Source: Sarcophilus harrisii (lineage: Eukaryota; Chordata; Mammalia; Dasyuromorphia; Dasyuridae). From it: a DNA stretch of 64,000 bases. Position numbers and translations under genes: made by a program. This document shows, piece by piece, positions 10,843 to 22,019 of this stretch. Below the pieces are notes generated by a model. It worked only from the letters and a program-made list of their open reading frames with translations, searched no databases and was not told the DNA's origin. The first letter of the stretch is position 1. Every line of letters starts with the position of its first letter. The DNA lies in contig NC_045431.1 of NCBI RefSeq assembly GCF_902635505.1, positions 2,170,001-2,234,000 on the forward strand, read 5' to 3'.

Positions 10843-11078
10843 CAAGGTTTCTTAACATGGCATACATGGACCCTCGAGGGGTCTATAGGCAGATTGGGGG
10901 GCAGTCTATGGAAACCGAATGGGAAACAAATTACATCTTTATTTTCACTGACCTCTAACTGAAACTTTGCATTTCCTTCAATTAATTAAAAACAGGATTT
11001 GGGGGAATCCGTCCTACAGACTTCACTAACCTACCCAAAGGGGCCACACCAACCAAAAATCTTAAGAATCCCTGACAT
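10843..11078 (+). mobile_element. Non-autonomous hAT-like DNA transposon relic
   Basis: Starts with GGTTTCTTAACATGG and ends with AATCTTAAGAATCCCTG, so the ends are inverted versions of a CAGGG(A/G)TTCTTAA motif. The interior holds CATGGACCCTCGAGGGGTCTA and TTACATCTTTATTTTCACTG, a pattern shared with the relic at 58815-59045. No transposase remains; it is a short internal-deletion derivative of hAT/Charlie type. Confidence 0.6.
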
Positions 11079-11084
11079 AGCGAT

Positions 11085-11275
11085 GAAAATGAGCAAACGG
11101 CTTGAAAGGCCTTCTCCTCTGGCTCTCACGGCAATCCTCGGAGGAAGGACTATTGTTGTCGGCGTTCTTGAAATTAATTAAAAAGATTCAGCCAAGTAAA
11201 TAATTTGCCTAAGATCCATAGCTAGTGTCTCTTGGGCAAGATTTAACCCGGGACTTCCTGAGTCCGAGACTATAT
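11085..11275 (-). repeat. MIR-type SINE relic
   Basis: Reverse pattern: CACGGCAATCCTCGGAGGAAG, ATTTGCCTAAGATCCATAGCTAG, GTTTAACCCGGGACTTCCTG-like end. A further, weaker copy may lie at 11500-11640. Confidence 0.5.
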
Positions 11276-11289
11276 TTCTAGGGATGGCA

Positions 11290-11690
11290 CTGTTATCTTA
11301 TAGAGGCAAAGACTGGGACAGAATTAAAAAGTGTTGGTGCAAGAGACTGGCTTTAAACCAATAGGAGGAAATATTGAAGGGAAATGGAAGGATCATTCAA
11401 CAGCAACAACAGATTTGACCTCAAAGAACCATAAAACAATAAGGACTCTTCTTGCCACCACCTTCCTCTAGCCCTCCTACCCTCTTTGGGTATCTAGATA
11501 TCATAGAACTGAAAATCTGCTCTCCATTGTACGATAAGAAAATGAAATTTTGGCCAAGGATCACACACACTCAACTCCATCAGCTAATATTCACTTAGAG
11601 GGATTTAACTCAGCACAAAAGAACGCACTCTATTCCCTACCACTAATTCCCTCTTTAACAATTCTATGCTGGGGGAAAAAAAAAAAAAAG
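11290..11690. other. Mostly unassigned stretch
   Basis: Contains a possible weak reverse MIR at about 11510-11640 (AAGGATCACACACACTCAAC ... AGGGATTTAACTCAGCAC) and an A13 run near 11677. No gene seen. Confidence 0.35.
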
Positions 11691-11699
11691 TGAAGAAAA

Positions 11700-12000
11700 A
11701 AATCTTCAAAGCCAGTTTGGGGTTCTGTGCAATAATTTTCAAAGCTTCTGGCCTCCAAGACATACAACAAGATCTATCTCTGATTGCTAAGTAATTGCTT
11801 TTCAGCTACAAAAAGTCATAAAGAAATGGGACCAATTTCCCTTAATGTCATGTAATTAAATCCGCTGGCTTGGAAAATCATTTGAGAGAAACTTAAAAAG
11901 CAAAGACTAGAGAGGGATGCTTTGGGGAAGAATTTGCCATTGGAGCCTGTTTATCCTGTAGCAGTTCTTTCGTGTAGGAAGGTTTTTGGTCTCTGTATCT
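11700..12000. promoter_or_regulatory. Repeat-free AT-rich block, candidate conserved element
   Basis: No repeat is recognisable in about 300 bases. It contains GATTGCTAAGTAATTGC and CATGTAATTAAATCCGC, homeodomain-type core motifs. Conservation was not testable here, so function is speculative. Confidence 0.3.
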
Positions 12001-12159
12001 GCCCAGAGGGGCGGAGGGAAGAACCCCAAGGTTGGAGAGTTTAAAAATCTGAGGAAGAAGAAGTGGTGATGACAGTGTCAGTCACAACCATAGTGAAAGT
12101 AGACGCTTTTCAGGGTTTTCTTTCCTCTTGCAATATGTTTTAAAATATAATTCTCATGG

Positions 12160-12345
12160 CATAGTAGAAGTAACAATGGATTTGGGGGGCAAAAGTCCTA
12201 GGTGTGAATCCAGCTCAGTGGTGTTAGCTTTAGAATGACTTTTAGAAAGACTCATTAATGTCTGTGACCTTCAAATTCTCACCTATAAAATGAAGGTATG
12301 GATTAGATGACGTTTCAAGTCTCTTCTGGCTCGAGAGCATGTAAT
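12160..12345 (+). repeat. MIR/THER1-type SINE relic
   Basis: Has GTGAATCCAGCTCAGTGG, CTGTGACCTTCAAATTCTCACC, ATAAAATGAAGG and TTAGATGACGTTTCAAGTC, the THER1-type end. Confidence 0.55.
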
Positions 12346-13075
12346 TAAGATTTACGACATTCCCTGGCTTTGGGATATCTTACGCTATCTTAGATCTTAC
12401 CATATATTCTGTTTTGTGCCTCTAATATGTTTATGTAATATTGTATATTATTGTCATACCTGGCATTTATGACATATATTTAGTTAATATCATTTAACTG
12501 AGTTAAGTTTCTTGGGGGGAGGGACAGTTATGAGATTTGGATTTTGGCAAAGAATTCTACATCTCTCATGCTATCCTGGTGGACAAGATAGAGAGATGTA
12601 GGCTGGATAAGAGGGCAGCTCTTAAAGCACTAAGTATGGGGGGGTACTCCCCATGAGTACCCATTAACATATGGAAGTCAGGGTGAAGTCAGGGTGAAGG
12701 GAGGGCTCTAGGGGAGTGTCCCAGGGACCTGTGTGTGACTGTGTGCTGATCCAGCATTTACTCAGATGGCATGGTTACCACACTTACAGACTACTGAAAG
12801 TTGGGAGGGAGAGCTCAAACCCTGAGGGAATATCAGAAATCCAAAAGCTCTGGACAATCGAAAACCACGGGCCCAATGTAAACCAGATCAAATGGAATGA
12901 GGACAAATATAGAGTCCAGCACTCCGGCTCTTCCAATTCTATGACTTTGGGACTCTACAATGCCATGGTACAAATAGAAGATTCTTCCTTATGCACCAGT
13001 GGTAATATTTGTGGGGATAGAAGTAACTTACAGGTTATAATAATCAGGGTTCATCTGCAATCTAGATGAAGATGA
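12346..13075. other. Unassigned stretch
   Basis: AT-rich to 12530, then mixed. A direct repeat GTGAAGTCAGG lies near 12680-12700. A 117-codon open frame at 12716-13069 has no motif that I recognise and is not followed by splice signals that I can support. Confidence 0.35.
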
Positions 13076-13077
13076 GA

Positions 13078-13345
13078 ATAAAAGAAGGGAGAGAGAAGGA
13101 CGAAAGAGATGAGAGAAGGAGAAAGGAAGGAAGAAAGAAAGGGGTGAGGAAGAGAGGATGGAAGAAATAAAGACAGAGAAAAAAAGAAGAAAGAAGGAAG
13201 GAAGGAAGGAAGGAAGGAAGGAAGGAAGGAAGGAAGGAAGGAAGGAAGGAAGGAAGGAAGGAAGAAAAAAGAAACAGAGAGAAGGAAGGAATCAAGCAAG
13301 CAAGAGAAGAAGGAAGGAGAGAGAGGGAAGAAGGAAAACGCTCAT
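13078..13345 (+). repeat. GGAA purine tract
   Basis: A nearly pure A/G stretch with about 17 perfect GGAA units at 13194-13264, flanked by degenerate GGAA/GAGA. Reverse frames give only F/L/P/S protein and are artefacts. Confidence 0.97.
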
Positions 13346-13349
13346 GGCA

Positions 13350-14265
13350 ATAACTCAAGTTGCCATTATCCAAGTCATCCAGTGAAGCTTCAGAAAGTGA
13401 TTATGAGCAAAGTGGCAATGAGCAGTATTTTCAGATTTTCACATATTTAAATATTAGGAAAACTTGAAGTGTGAGAAACATGGGTCAGCTACCTAGCACT
13501 CTTTTAAAAAGCTGCTTCTGTCTCTGCCTCCCAAGAACACTAGTGCTACTCAACGTCTTCTTTGGTCTACTATACACTTTCATCCTTAGTTCCTAAATTG
13601 GGGCTTTGTTCCAGGGCCAACCTCTGCTTTCCACCACACTTTTGGGTGATGTGCTTGGTCCTGTTTTCTCTTACTTTGGGTTTCTTGGGTCCTACATTAA
13701 TCGCTGATTCCTAGAGTTAGGGCCCCAGGATTTTTGAAGTTCAGAGCTTTTTCTGGCATGTCAGGGCAAAGTATTAAGAACCTCATAGTCCCTGATGCAA
13801 GTGCTGCCATTTCTGCATGGCTGCTCTCCAGTTTCCCAAATTCTTCCCTTGGGGCTTTCTTGGGGAAGCCTACTTTTCTTAGAATCTCCACAGAAACTTG
13901 TAGACTGTACGTGCCCTAATTTGTCTCTAGTTGTACTGAGAGGTTACTGAATTCTGGCACTGACTTTACTGGCTTTTCCTCTTTCTTCTTGTCCTCAGGC
14001 TGACATCTCGAGCAATCAAGATGAAAATGAAAAAATCATTTTCTCTAGTTCATTCGATTTCTTGATCATTATTTAGTCTGGTGAGAGCTTTGATGGAGAG
14101 GGTTCTGCAGTAAACATGTAGGAACTGGGCTGTATGCCTCTGTTCAGCAGATATCTTGACCAAAAGTCCTTCCAAGGAAGCTGAAGTGGTAAGTGAATGG
14201 TGATGTTTATATATCTAGAGGAAACCTTCAGTGACATCTGTTCAATCTGCCCTTCAGATGGAAGA
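13350..14265. other. Unassigned stretch
   Basis: About 900 bases without a recognised repeat or gene. A splice-acceptor-like sequence (TTTCTTCTTGTCCTCAG, 13982-13998) is visible on the plus strand, but nothing downstream looks like an exon with a paired donor. Confidence 0.35.
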
Positions 14266-14269
14266 ATAT

Positions 14270-14565
14270 TTTAGAAGAAAGCACCCTGGGTCAGGAGGTG
14301 GAAGACCTGCCTTCAGTCCTGTTCCTTTCACTTCCTACTAGGGCAAGACATTTCCCCTCTAGATTTTAGTGTCCAACTCTTTAAGATGAGGACATTGAAG
14401 TAGCTCCCTCTCAATGTGAAAGCCTTTGATCCCAAACTGACAGTGCCCTAGAGTCAAGTGAGGCTCTTCCCAGAGACAGAAAGTGATCTTTCTAATGTTA
14501 CATAACTGTTGATGCTGGAGCTGGGCTTAGGACCCAATCCTCCAGCCTCCTCCTCTAGAATGATC
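14270..14565. repeat. Two MIR relics, head to head
   Basis: About 14270-14440 on plus: GGGTCAGGAGGTGGAAGACC, CTACTAGGGCAAGACATTTC, TTTAAGATGAGGAC. About 14450-14565 on minus: GAGACAGAAAGTGATC, TGATGCTGGAGCTGGGCTTAG. Confidence 0.45.
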
Positions 14566-14569
14566 GAAT

Positions 14570-15345
14570 AAATACAGGAGGGGACAGGGCTGAGACCCAA
14601 ACCAGACTGACTTTTTACTTTGTCAGCAATATCAAGGCAGTGCCATCAGGGGCTGCCATTCCAGGGTCCCATCACCATCCTAAATCACCATGTGTTATCC
14701 CAGATAAATGTCAAACCTGATTTCCATCTTTGTAAAAATCTTCTTGATTTATGGAGTTACATACAAGACCTTGGAATTAGTAGCCACTTCTTGAGTAAAG
14801 TTACCTCTTCCACATTATGGAACATGGAAACAAAATTTCCATGAAGATTAGCATAACAAATTAAATGGGAATTTGGGGGGAGTTTCATGGAAGCCACAGA
14901 TGATACAGAAAAAGGTTAGAAAGTAGTATTTCTAGTATAGTATTATAAAACATCTATATGTCTTATCTTTTCATGCCATAATAATTCAGACTTCTTCTCT
15001 GATACAAAGGGACAGCCAAATTTTTTACTATAGATTTTCCAGATCATGGAGGTGCCATTCCCTAAAACTTTTGAGATATGGAAGGGTGTACCTCCTAAGT
15101 CAAAATTTAGGAGACTGAGCAATACAACCATATCTAACTTGGTCCACAAATGATCAGATAAAATCATGGAAATAATACAAGGGGACCAAGATTCCAAACT
15201 ATCTTCTTTTTCAGCATTGTGAGCCAATAAAACAGGGGAGGAATATTTGTAATTAATGCATAATGATGGAATAGAAAGTTTTCCCAATTTAGTTTGAATC
15301 CTCCCTCAAACACTTATTGGTTGACTATTTATGAGTAAATCACTA
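14570..15345. other. Unassigned AT-rich stretch with one longer minus-strand frame
   Basis: No known repeat is obvious. A minus-strand frame of 114 codons (14943-15287) has no domain that I recognise, no TATA-type or splice context, and a length that AT-rich DNA can reach by chance over 64 kb. A piece of an old interspersed element is also possible. Confidence 0.3.
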
Positions 15346-15354
15346 AATCTCACA

Positions 15355-15520
15355 GAATCATAGAGAGCCAGAGTAGACCTCCGAGGACTGCTAGTACAAT
15401 ATGGCCATTTTAGAGATGTCTTCTAGAGAAAGTTTATGTGACTTACTTAGGATCCCACTGCTAGGAAATGTCAGAGGTAGCATTTGACTCAAAGTCTTCC
15501 AGATTGTGGGTCACCTCTGG
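15355..15520 (-). repeat. MIR/THER-type SINE relic
   Basis: Reverse pattern: AGACCTCCGAGGACTGCTAG, GGCCATTTTAGAGATG, TTATGTGACTTACTTAGGATC, CACTGCTAGGAAATGTCAGAGG. Confidence 0.55.
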
Positions 15521-15529
15521 CCACGTTGC

Positions 15530-16200
15530 CATGTCGACTGTCAGAAATCTGTGGGAGGCCAATAATAATAATACTTGTGATTCATACAAACAGGATTGTG
15601 AGGATCTGATGAGACGATGTATGCAGAACGGTTGGAAATAGATAAATGAGCAAAGTTTTAATCACTTATATAAAAGTGAGCTAATACTATTACTAAATGA
15701 TCTACTTCCATGTCTATTATGCAAAAGGACTTTGTAATGTTCAGCAGCAGCAGAAAACCTTTATCAGAAGAACTCATTTAAGATATGAATGCACTCTGAT
15801 AAATTGCCCAAAACTCAAAAAAAAGAAGTTCAAATATTAACAGCAAACACTGAACATCAGAGTTTTCTGGCTGATGTTTGGCTGATATCAAAGGTCCAAC
15901 AGTCCTTTCCACATTAAATGAACAAGACGTTGCCTTTGACTTTTTCTACCTGACACCCAAGAGGTCAGTTTGAAATTTTTTTCTACTTAAACGAGAACTC
16001 TTTTGAAAACCTACTATATACTTTGCACAGCGCCAGAATATGTGACCAAAGTGCAGCCTCAGAGGAAGCGAAATCCCTTAGCTGTGATGTTTTGAAGGCC
16101 TCACTGCCCAACATTGCTAGTCAAAGTCTGGCCTCCAGTCCAGGCCCTTTGCATTCAGGGATCTTTCTACTGAACCATTCTAGACTCCAGACACACTAAA
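15530..16200. other. Mostly unassigned stretch
   Basis: A MIR-tail-like scrap at about 15545-15660 (AATAATAATAATACTTGTG ... GGATTGTGAGGATCTGATG). The rest has no recognised repeat or gene. Confidence 0.35.
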
Positions 16201-16201
16201 C

Positions 16202-16403
16202 CAGTGGTTCTCAAAGTATGGTCTAGAGCATCCTGGGGATCTCTGAAACCCTTTTAGAGGGTCTACAAATTCAAAATTAGTTTTTATTTCCAATATAGTA
16301 AATGTCTATAAATATAACCCAGATAAACAAAAATGCTTTGGAGAGATCCTCAATCATTTTTAATGGGATAAAGATACTGAAAACAAAAGTTTGAGAACCA
16401 CTG
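16202..16403. mobile_element. Complete-looking 202-bp hAT (Charlie-type) MITE
   Basis: Perfect 14-bp terminal inverted repeats: CAGTGGTTCTCAAA at 16202-16215 and TTTGAGAACCACTG at 16390-16403. Flanks share CTAAAC (before) and CTAAACC (after, shifted by two), consistent with a worn 8-bp target duplication. The interior is AT-rich and non-coding, with CTGGGGATCTCTGAAACCC near the left end. CAGTGGTTCTCAAA is a classic end of old mammalian hAT-Charlie elements. Confidence 0.85.
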
Positions 16404-17480
16404 CATCTAAACCATCCTAATACCATCCTGGACTCTAAGGTCTCATGGGAGATACAAAAGAAATACAACTTTGAAATGCCTTTAGGTTTAACTGGGATTC
16501 ACAATGGGGAGAAGCGACTCCTTGGTTGGCAAATGGCCCACTGCAAGGTTAAAAACCTTGCAAGTCTACTCTTGGGAGTCCGGGGAGCATCCCTTCTCCC
16601 TTTCAGGGTTGCCATGATCCAGGAGGCTGCCCAATTGTTCGGGGCTGGTCTGCAGGAGAGCTGGGAGACCCCAACCAGCATGTGCCCAGTGAGAGGATGC
16701 TGGAAAGCTGATGTGCCTAGGAACTGGGGCTGCTCGTCTGAGCTCAGACCCGGCTGGGGAGCCTGTGTCTGCTATTTTGGCTCACACAGGAATCGAGCAA
16801 GGGGGGCCAGCTCCTTTTCCCCATGTGTACTGAAGTTGTTTTTAGCCAGGAGCATGCTTCTGCCATCCTTAGGAAGCCACCAGACCCCAAGTTTTGTCAG
16901 TCAACCTTTTTTTTGTTGTCATTGTTGTTTGTCCTCCACCTCTATACTTCCTCTTCAAGGGCGATTCTCTGGGCTTTTAAAAATGATTGCTGCCATCAAT
17001 TATGCTCTTTGAAGTTGGCGATAATGGTTAGGATATCTTTTGGATTAGGTTTCGGCTTTCCTTTAAGAGCCCTAGCATGCTGTTCATTTAATGATATGGC
17101 CCGAAAGATCCACAGGAGAGCAACTGTATCTCTTTATATAAACTTCCCCTATCCTCAGAGGAAAGAGTGTTTGGTTTGAAACCCTAATAACTTTATCAAT
17201 GCCAAGTGACCGGAGTGGAAAGCTTCCACATTAAGCCGAGCAGAGGGCTTTCTTGCTTTTGTAAGTTATTGCTCTCTCCAGCTCCCTGTCTTATCTGGGA
17301 ACTGCTTTGGTTTCAGTTCTCACCTTCTCAGGAAAACTTTCCCTAGTTGGTTCTCAGGGGTCCTTTCTCCTTTCCATTTTTGCACTATTTTATATCATTT
17401 GGCATCTTTTTATGTGCACACTTACCTACAAAATGCATATCCGTTTGGTGCCAATGTGATTGCATCAGTGTAAATTACTC
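16404..17480. promoter_or_regulatory. Repeat-free stretch with candidate conserved block
   Basis: No repeat seen. The 178-codon plus-strand frame (16476-17012) has no recognisable domain, and a 60-codon frame opposes it. The part at 16960-17260, with GATTGCTGCCATCAATTATG and TTCATTTAATGATATGG, looks like possible conserved non-coding sequence, judged only by lack of repeats and motif texture. Confidence 0.3.
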
Positions 17481-17789
17481 CAAGTGTGGAAACTCTTTCC
17501 ACAGGTGCAGAGCAGCAACTTTTCAGTGAGATCCTGTTTAGACTCCGCTTACCCAGGGTCCCTGACAATGAAGTGACTTGTCAGGGTCAGAATTTGGAGC
17601 CAAGCCTTCCTGATTGTTCAGGAGGCTGCCTGTCCACTCTCCTGCTCCATTTCCCCTCCAGGTGCACATGTTAACTCTCCAAAGAGTTGTCAACACCTGC
17701 TATCTCTCCAGAGCCTCATTCTGCCACACAGAGCAAAAACTCAATCGACTGGTAGTTAATGGAGTTGATCTGCTGCTGCCAGACACAGT

Positions 17790-17925
17790 AGGAGGTGATG
17801 GAAAGAGCATTGGAAGATTGGAATCAGCAGTAGTCCTGGGTTTGGTCACTGGCTTTAATATTTCCTTCATGCCTCAGTTGTCTTATTTGAAAAATAGACA
17901 TCAGAATATTTGTGCCCATTGAGGA
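17790..17925 (+). repeat. MIR-type SINE relic
   Basis: GATGGAAAGAGCATTGGAAG, TAGTCCTGGGTTTGGTCACTG, CATGCCTCAGTTGTCTTATTTG, AAAAATAGACATC. The part just before (17485-17640) may hold a second, reversed MIR. Confidence 0.55.
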
Positions 17926-18440
17926 AATGGGCTGGGTGAGCTTTCTAGTGCTAGAGAAATAAGTTGTTTTAGTTGTTCTTCCACAAAAGGGCATTGTGGG
18001 TTTTTGTTTTCATTGAGTACAGGGCTCTGTCTTCTTGCTATCAATTTAGACCAGTCTTCTTGCCTCTTTTGGCCTCCATTACCTGATCTACACGTTAGCC
18101 TTTGTCACCATCACTGCGGAAGTAGAGACTTCATCCCCTAATCTACCAGCCACTGAGGTCAGTCCCATGACATCAATGGCTGCTGGGTCTGAGAAAGTGT
18201 CTCCATCTTTGTGGCCATTCAGATATGGATGAGGGCTCACATGCTCAGGAGATGCTGGGAGAGATGATCTCTAAAGTCTCTCCCTGTTCTCACATTCCAT
18301 GTTGCAAGGTTCCAGTTCCTGTTCAGGTATAACATTGTAGGGCTCTATGAAATCTTTGACACTGCAGTTTGATAACATATTTTCTGCACATTATGCATTC
18401 ATTTATTTTTTCCAAAAGCGTATCCTCCTTCATACTTTAT
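17926..18440. other. Mostly unassigned stretch
   Basis: A THER-type SINE end may lie at about 18250-18305 (GAGATGATCTCTAAAGTCTC). Otherwise no repeat or gene recognised. Confidence 0.35.
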
Positions 18441-18451
18441 ATATTTTTTAA

Positions 18452-19084
18452 TTTATTAAAGCTTTTTATTTACAAAGCATATGCATGGGTAATTTTTCAA
18501 TACTGACCCTTGCAAAATCTTCTGTTCCAATTTATCCCCTCTTTCCCCCTCCCCTAGATGGCAGCTAGTCCAAAACATGTTAAATATGTTAAAATACATG
18601 TTCAATCCAATATATGTATACACATATATCTTGCTGCATAAGAAAAATCCAATCAAGAAGGAAAAAAACCTGAGAAAGAAAAAATGCAAGCAAACAACAA
18701 CAGAGAGAGTGAGAATGCTATGTTGTGATCCACATTCAGTTGCCATATTTCTCTCTCTGGTGTAGATGGCTCTCTTCATCATTGAACAAATGGAACTGGT
18801 TTGAATCCTCTCGTTGTTGAAGAGAGCCCCGTCCACCAGAATTGATCATCGTATAGTCTTGCTGTTGCCACATAGAATGATCTCCTGGTCCTGCTCATTT
18901 CACTCAGCATCAGTTCATGCCAGTCTCTCCAGGCTTTTCTGAAATCATGCTGCTGGTCATTTTTTACCGAGCAATAATCTCCCATAACATTCATATGCCA
19001 CAGTTTATCCAGCCATTCTCCAACTGATGAGCATCCACTCAGTTTCCAGTTTCTTGCCACTACAAAAAGGGCTGTCACTCAATC
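18452..19084 (-). mobile_element. 5'-truncated L1, reverse orientation
   Basis: Contains the L1 3' end: on the plus strand AAGCTTTTTATTTACAAAGC, CCTTGCAAAATCTTCTGTTC, CCCCTAGATGGCAG, then the end of ORF2 in reverse (open minus-strand frame 18779-19078 reading ..GCSSVGEWLDKLWHMN.. and ..FRKAWRDWHELMLSEMS..). This is the same ORF2 end as in the L1 at 32166-33241. The flanks share ATTTTTTAA (18443-18451 and 19085-19093), a possible target duplication though AT-rich. A middle-aged, dead copy. Confidence 0.85.
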
Positions 19085-19109
19085 ATTTTTTAAAAAGGCT
19101 ATTGTAAAT

Positions 19110-19640
19110 CAAAACAGGACCCTCAACTAGACAGATATGGGGGAATCATTATGGAGCATCTAATTTCTTCTCACCAGTAATTATTATTGTTATTTTTATG
19201 TGGATAGATTAATTAGCTTTAGGGTAGGAGAAACTTTACCACTCTACTTCAGCCTGGGGTTCAGGGTCATTAAAATGTTATTTCTAAGCAAACGTCGGTG
19301 GAAAATCTGTTTTCTTCTTTTTCTTTTTTCAGAAGATCAAAGAAGACATTTGGAGCTTTCAGATAACATTCAGAGGGATGAAGTTGGCAATATATAAGAT
19401 TAATGAAAATTAACATAATCCCTCAAAAATGAGGAGAGCTTTGTTGAATTGTTTGTCCCAGGCTGTTGATTATGCATTAGGTAGTGATAAATGTTTGAAC
19501 TCCAACAGTTCCTTGAAAATCACTTAAATGATTGTCACCTAATTAATTTGGTTTCCTGGTATTGAGCTGGCTAAGTTTGGAAAGTTTATCCAGGCCCCCT
19601 TCCCAGGCCAGATTTGATACTAAAGTAAGGAGTAAAATCA
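19110..19640. promoter_or_regulatory. Repeat-free AT-rich block, candidate conserved element
   Basis: About 500 bases without recognised repeats, rich in homeodomain cores: GATAGATTAATTAGC, GTTGATTATGCATTAGG and CACCTAATTAATTTGG. This texture is typical of conserved enhancers, but conservation is untested. Confidence 0.35.
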
Positions 19641-20700
19641 GTGAGGCCCAAGTCAGCACTTTGAACAAGCCCTCCAGCCAAACACAGAAGCCTCTTCTTT
19701 TATCTTTTTTTTTGGACTGAGTGGCTTTGAGGAGATCAAAAGGGAATTTATCAGTATCTGTCTCCCCTCAGATTCTGGCCAGGCTATGACAAAGCTGGAT
19801 CAGCCTTAAAGTTGAGAAGGCACCAGTACCAAAGTGGGGAAGAGAAAAAGCCAAATGAAGCCCAGCTCCACTGTGCTCTGAGAGTGGGGGAGGAGGAATT
19901 ATCCCATGACAGCCACGGCCCTTTGAAGGGAGGGTGGCAGGGCCTGGGGACCACAGGCTCTGTTGATTGTTGGTTTGACCAACTCCAAAGACCTGGGGGT
20001 CAAAAGTTCTTAAAGACCCCTCCTTGGCATCCAGCTCTGAAGTTGAAATCTCATCCACTTGTCTTAAAGAAGATGGTTAAAGGTGAACTGAGACGCTTTA
20101 GGGAAAGAGAAAAAAAAAAACATACCAAAAAACTATTTAGGATCTGAGAACCCTAACTGAATACATGTGTGGACCTGCAAACCTCAGACACTGTAAAGAG
20201 GCATTTGAAAACCAAATTATTTCTTCCTTCACTGACTTCCTAGGATGGGAATCAAAATTTTCCTCATGTAATTTACTGGGCAAACGACACACTGAAAACG
20301 TCTCAGGAAAATGAGGAAATCAAGACAACTCAAAAACAATTAAATATCAACAAACTTACCGAGCTGGGCTCAGTCCTTTCATCTCTCATTTTCTTCCTTT
20401 GCAGAGTGAGTTGAGCTGGATCACCTTTAAAGACAAGATGCTTTTACTTCTAAATGCTTAAGGCCCTTCTCCCCTGTCCATCCTGGTCTTTCCTTCACAA
20501 AGCCACCACTCTAGTTCAGATCTTAAAGCTTATCGAGTGATTGCTTGACAAAAACCTAACACTCAATGGATTTAGCAAAAACTTGGAAAACTTTCTCAGA
20601 CCTCATGGAAAAGGCAGCCAATTAGTGCCCTAATCAAAAAGCCCAAACAGGTCTATCTTTGTACACTTCATAGGTGATTTAGAAGTTTTCATTCCAAGAC
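19641..20700. other. Unassigned repeat-poor stretch
   Basis: No gene or classifiable repeat. On the minus strand a donor-like CTCG/GTAAGTTT occurs at about 20351-20362, without a convincing exon upstream. A 111-codon plus frame (19812-20147) overlaps a 96-codon minus frame and has no domain. Confidence 0.35.
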
Positions 20701-20704
20701 AGTA

Positions 20705-20860
20705 TTGCTAGGATCCTAGAGTTAGAAGCCACTTACTCCTCTCCCTTCCACACTGTCAAACATTCTACAGATGAGCAAACCGAAGCCTAAAGGATTTGAG
20801 TGATTTGTTCAAGACCCCAAAGGGAGGCAGTGGGATTCTCATCTGGTTCTCTGAGTCCTG
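20705..20860 (-). repeat. MIR/THER-type SINE relic
   Basis: Reverse pattern: GGATCCTAGAGTTAGAAGCC, CTACAGATGAGCAAACCGAAG, GAGTGATTTGTTCAAGACC, GGCAGTGGGATTCTCATCTGG. Confidence 0.55.
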
Positions 20861-21061
20861 TCCCTGCGGACTGAGTGAGAATCCTTTACAACACAAGACT
20901 CCTTATCGGACTTACTTCTCAACTACTAGCATACCTAACAACACTTAGTCAGTGCATGACAGATTTCACACGTTTCAGTCTTCAAATTCTAGTTTCATCA
21001 ACTCAAGGTCACCACCTTGGTGAAGCTTTTCTTGATCCTCAGATGAGCTGGGGTCTTCTGG

Positions 21062-21185
21062 CAAAAAAATAAAAAATAAAAAATAAAAACCTTGATGTAT
21101 TTATTTGCATATACATAGTACATATAGGTATATACAGATAGGTACATACACACACATGTGTCTATATATGATATATTTGTGCATT
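21062..21185. repeat. (AAATAA)n and TA-rich simple sequence
   Basis: AAATAAAA-type repeats at 21062-21088, followed by a TA/CA-rich stretch with several ATATAC and ACACAC units. Confidence 0.85.
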
Positions 21186-21219
21186 TGGGGTGAAAGAAAA
21201 AAAAAGAAAAGGAGAAATA

Positions 21220-21355
21220 GAGAGGGAGTCTCCCAATAGAACATAAGCTCCATGGGAGTAGACACTATTTCGTTTTTGATTTTCTATCCCCAGTACCCAA
21301 CACAGGACCTGGCACCAAGAGGACACTTTGTAAATATTTATTGTTTGACTGACTG
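21220..21355 (+). repeat. L2 3' end
   Basis: Clear L2 terminal order: AATAGAACATAAGCTCCATG, TTTCTATCCCCAGTACCCAA, CACAGGACCTGGCACCAAG, TAAATATTTATTGTTTGACTG. Confidence 0.7.
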
Positions 21356-21359
21356 ATCA

Positions 21360-22015
21360 GGAAAGGTGTATTATCAGTGAATTTTTCACTCTGACTTTCT
21401 GAAGAGACAGGGACAATCTCACCTAACACCGGAATCCAAGTCTAGAGCTCAACCCGAGTGAACCAAGTAAAACCAAAATGAAAGGAAGAGAGACTGAAGC
21501 ATAAGCCGAGCAAGCTGGATCTCCAGGAGTAGCTTCTGCCTGCTCAAGAAATGGTTCGTGGTTAGAAATGACCTCTGCGCTATGATGGACTTCCACAGCC
21601 TTCTCCAGCATTTGCCTGGACCAGTAGGGTCCTGTTCTGCCATACAAGGAGAGCAGAGAGACTTCCTGTAATGAAGGTTCTGCCGCTTGATATGTCACCT
21701 AATTGCTCGGTGAGACTATTATCACTTGTGTCCTGGTTAATGGTTCTTACACAGAGTGGGCTGGAAACCCCACTGAGAAAAGAACTAGGTGGTCATTTTG
21801 GTCTGAGGGGGCCTATGTTTTATTATTCCCCAGCACCAGGGAGAGCAGCAGAGAAGAAAAACAGAAGGGTGGCAAAGCTTGGGGATCAACTGCTCCAAGC
21901 ACCTCATTTTGTTTGGAGACCTGAGGGGATTTGGCCTCATTCCCGGAGCCTTAAAGAACAGAGCCGGCTCTCTGGCTAAACTCAATGCTCCTTCTGCTGG
22001 TAGTAACAACAACGA
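21360..22015. other. Unassigned stretch
   Basis: No recognisable repeat or exon. Open frames of 75-102 codons overlap on both strands (21423-22012), which argues against any one being real. Confidence 0.35.
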
Positions 22016-22019
22016 TCAT

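Noticed and set aside
13051-13373. F/L/P/S and K/E/G/R frames
   Set aside because: Translation of the GGAA tract.
13982-13998. Pyrimidine-rich acceptor-like site TTTCTTCTTGTCCTCAG
   Set aside because: No coding-like sequence or donor follows; such matches are common by chance.
16476-17012. 178-codon plus frame as a gene
   Set aside because: No domain, no clear splice or promoter context; composition is ordinary. Chance is likely.
20340-20480. Possible minus-strand exon with donor CTCG/GTAAGTTT
   Set aside because: The donor matches well, but there is no convincing acceptor or coding signal upstream.
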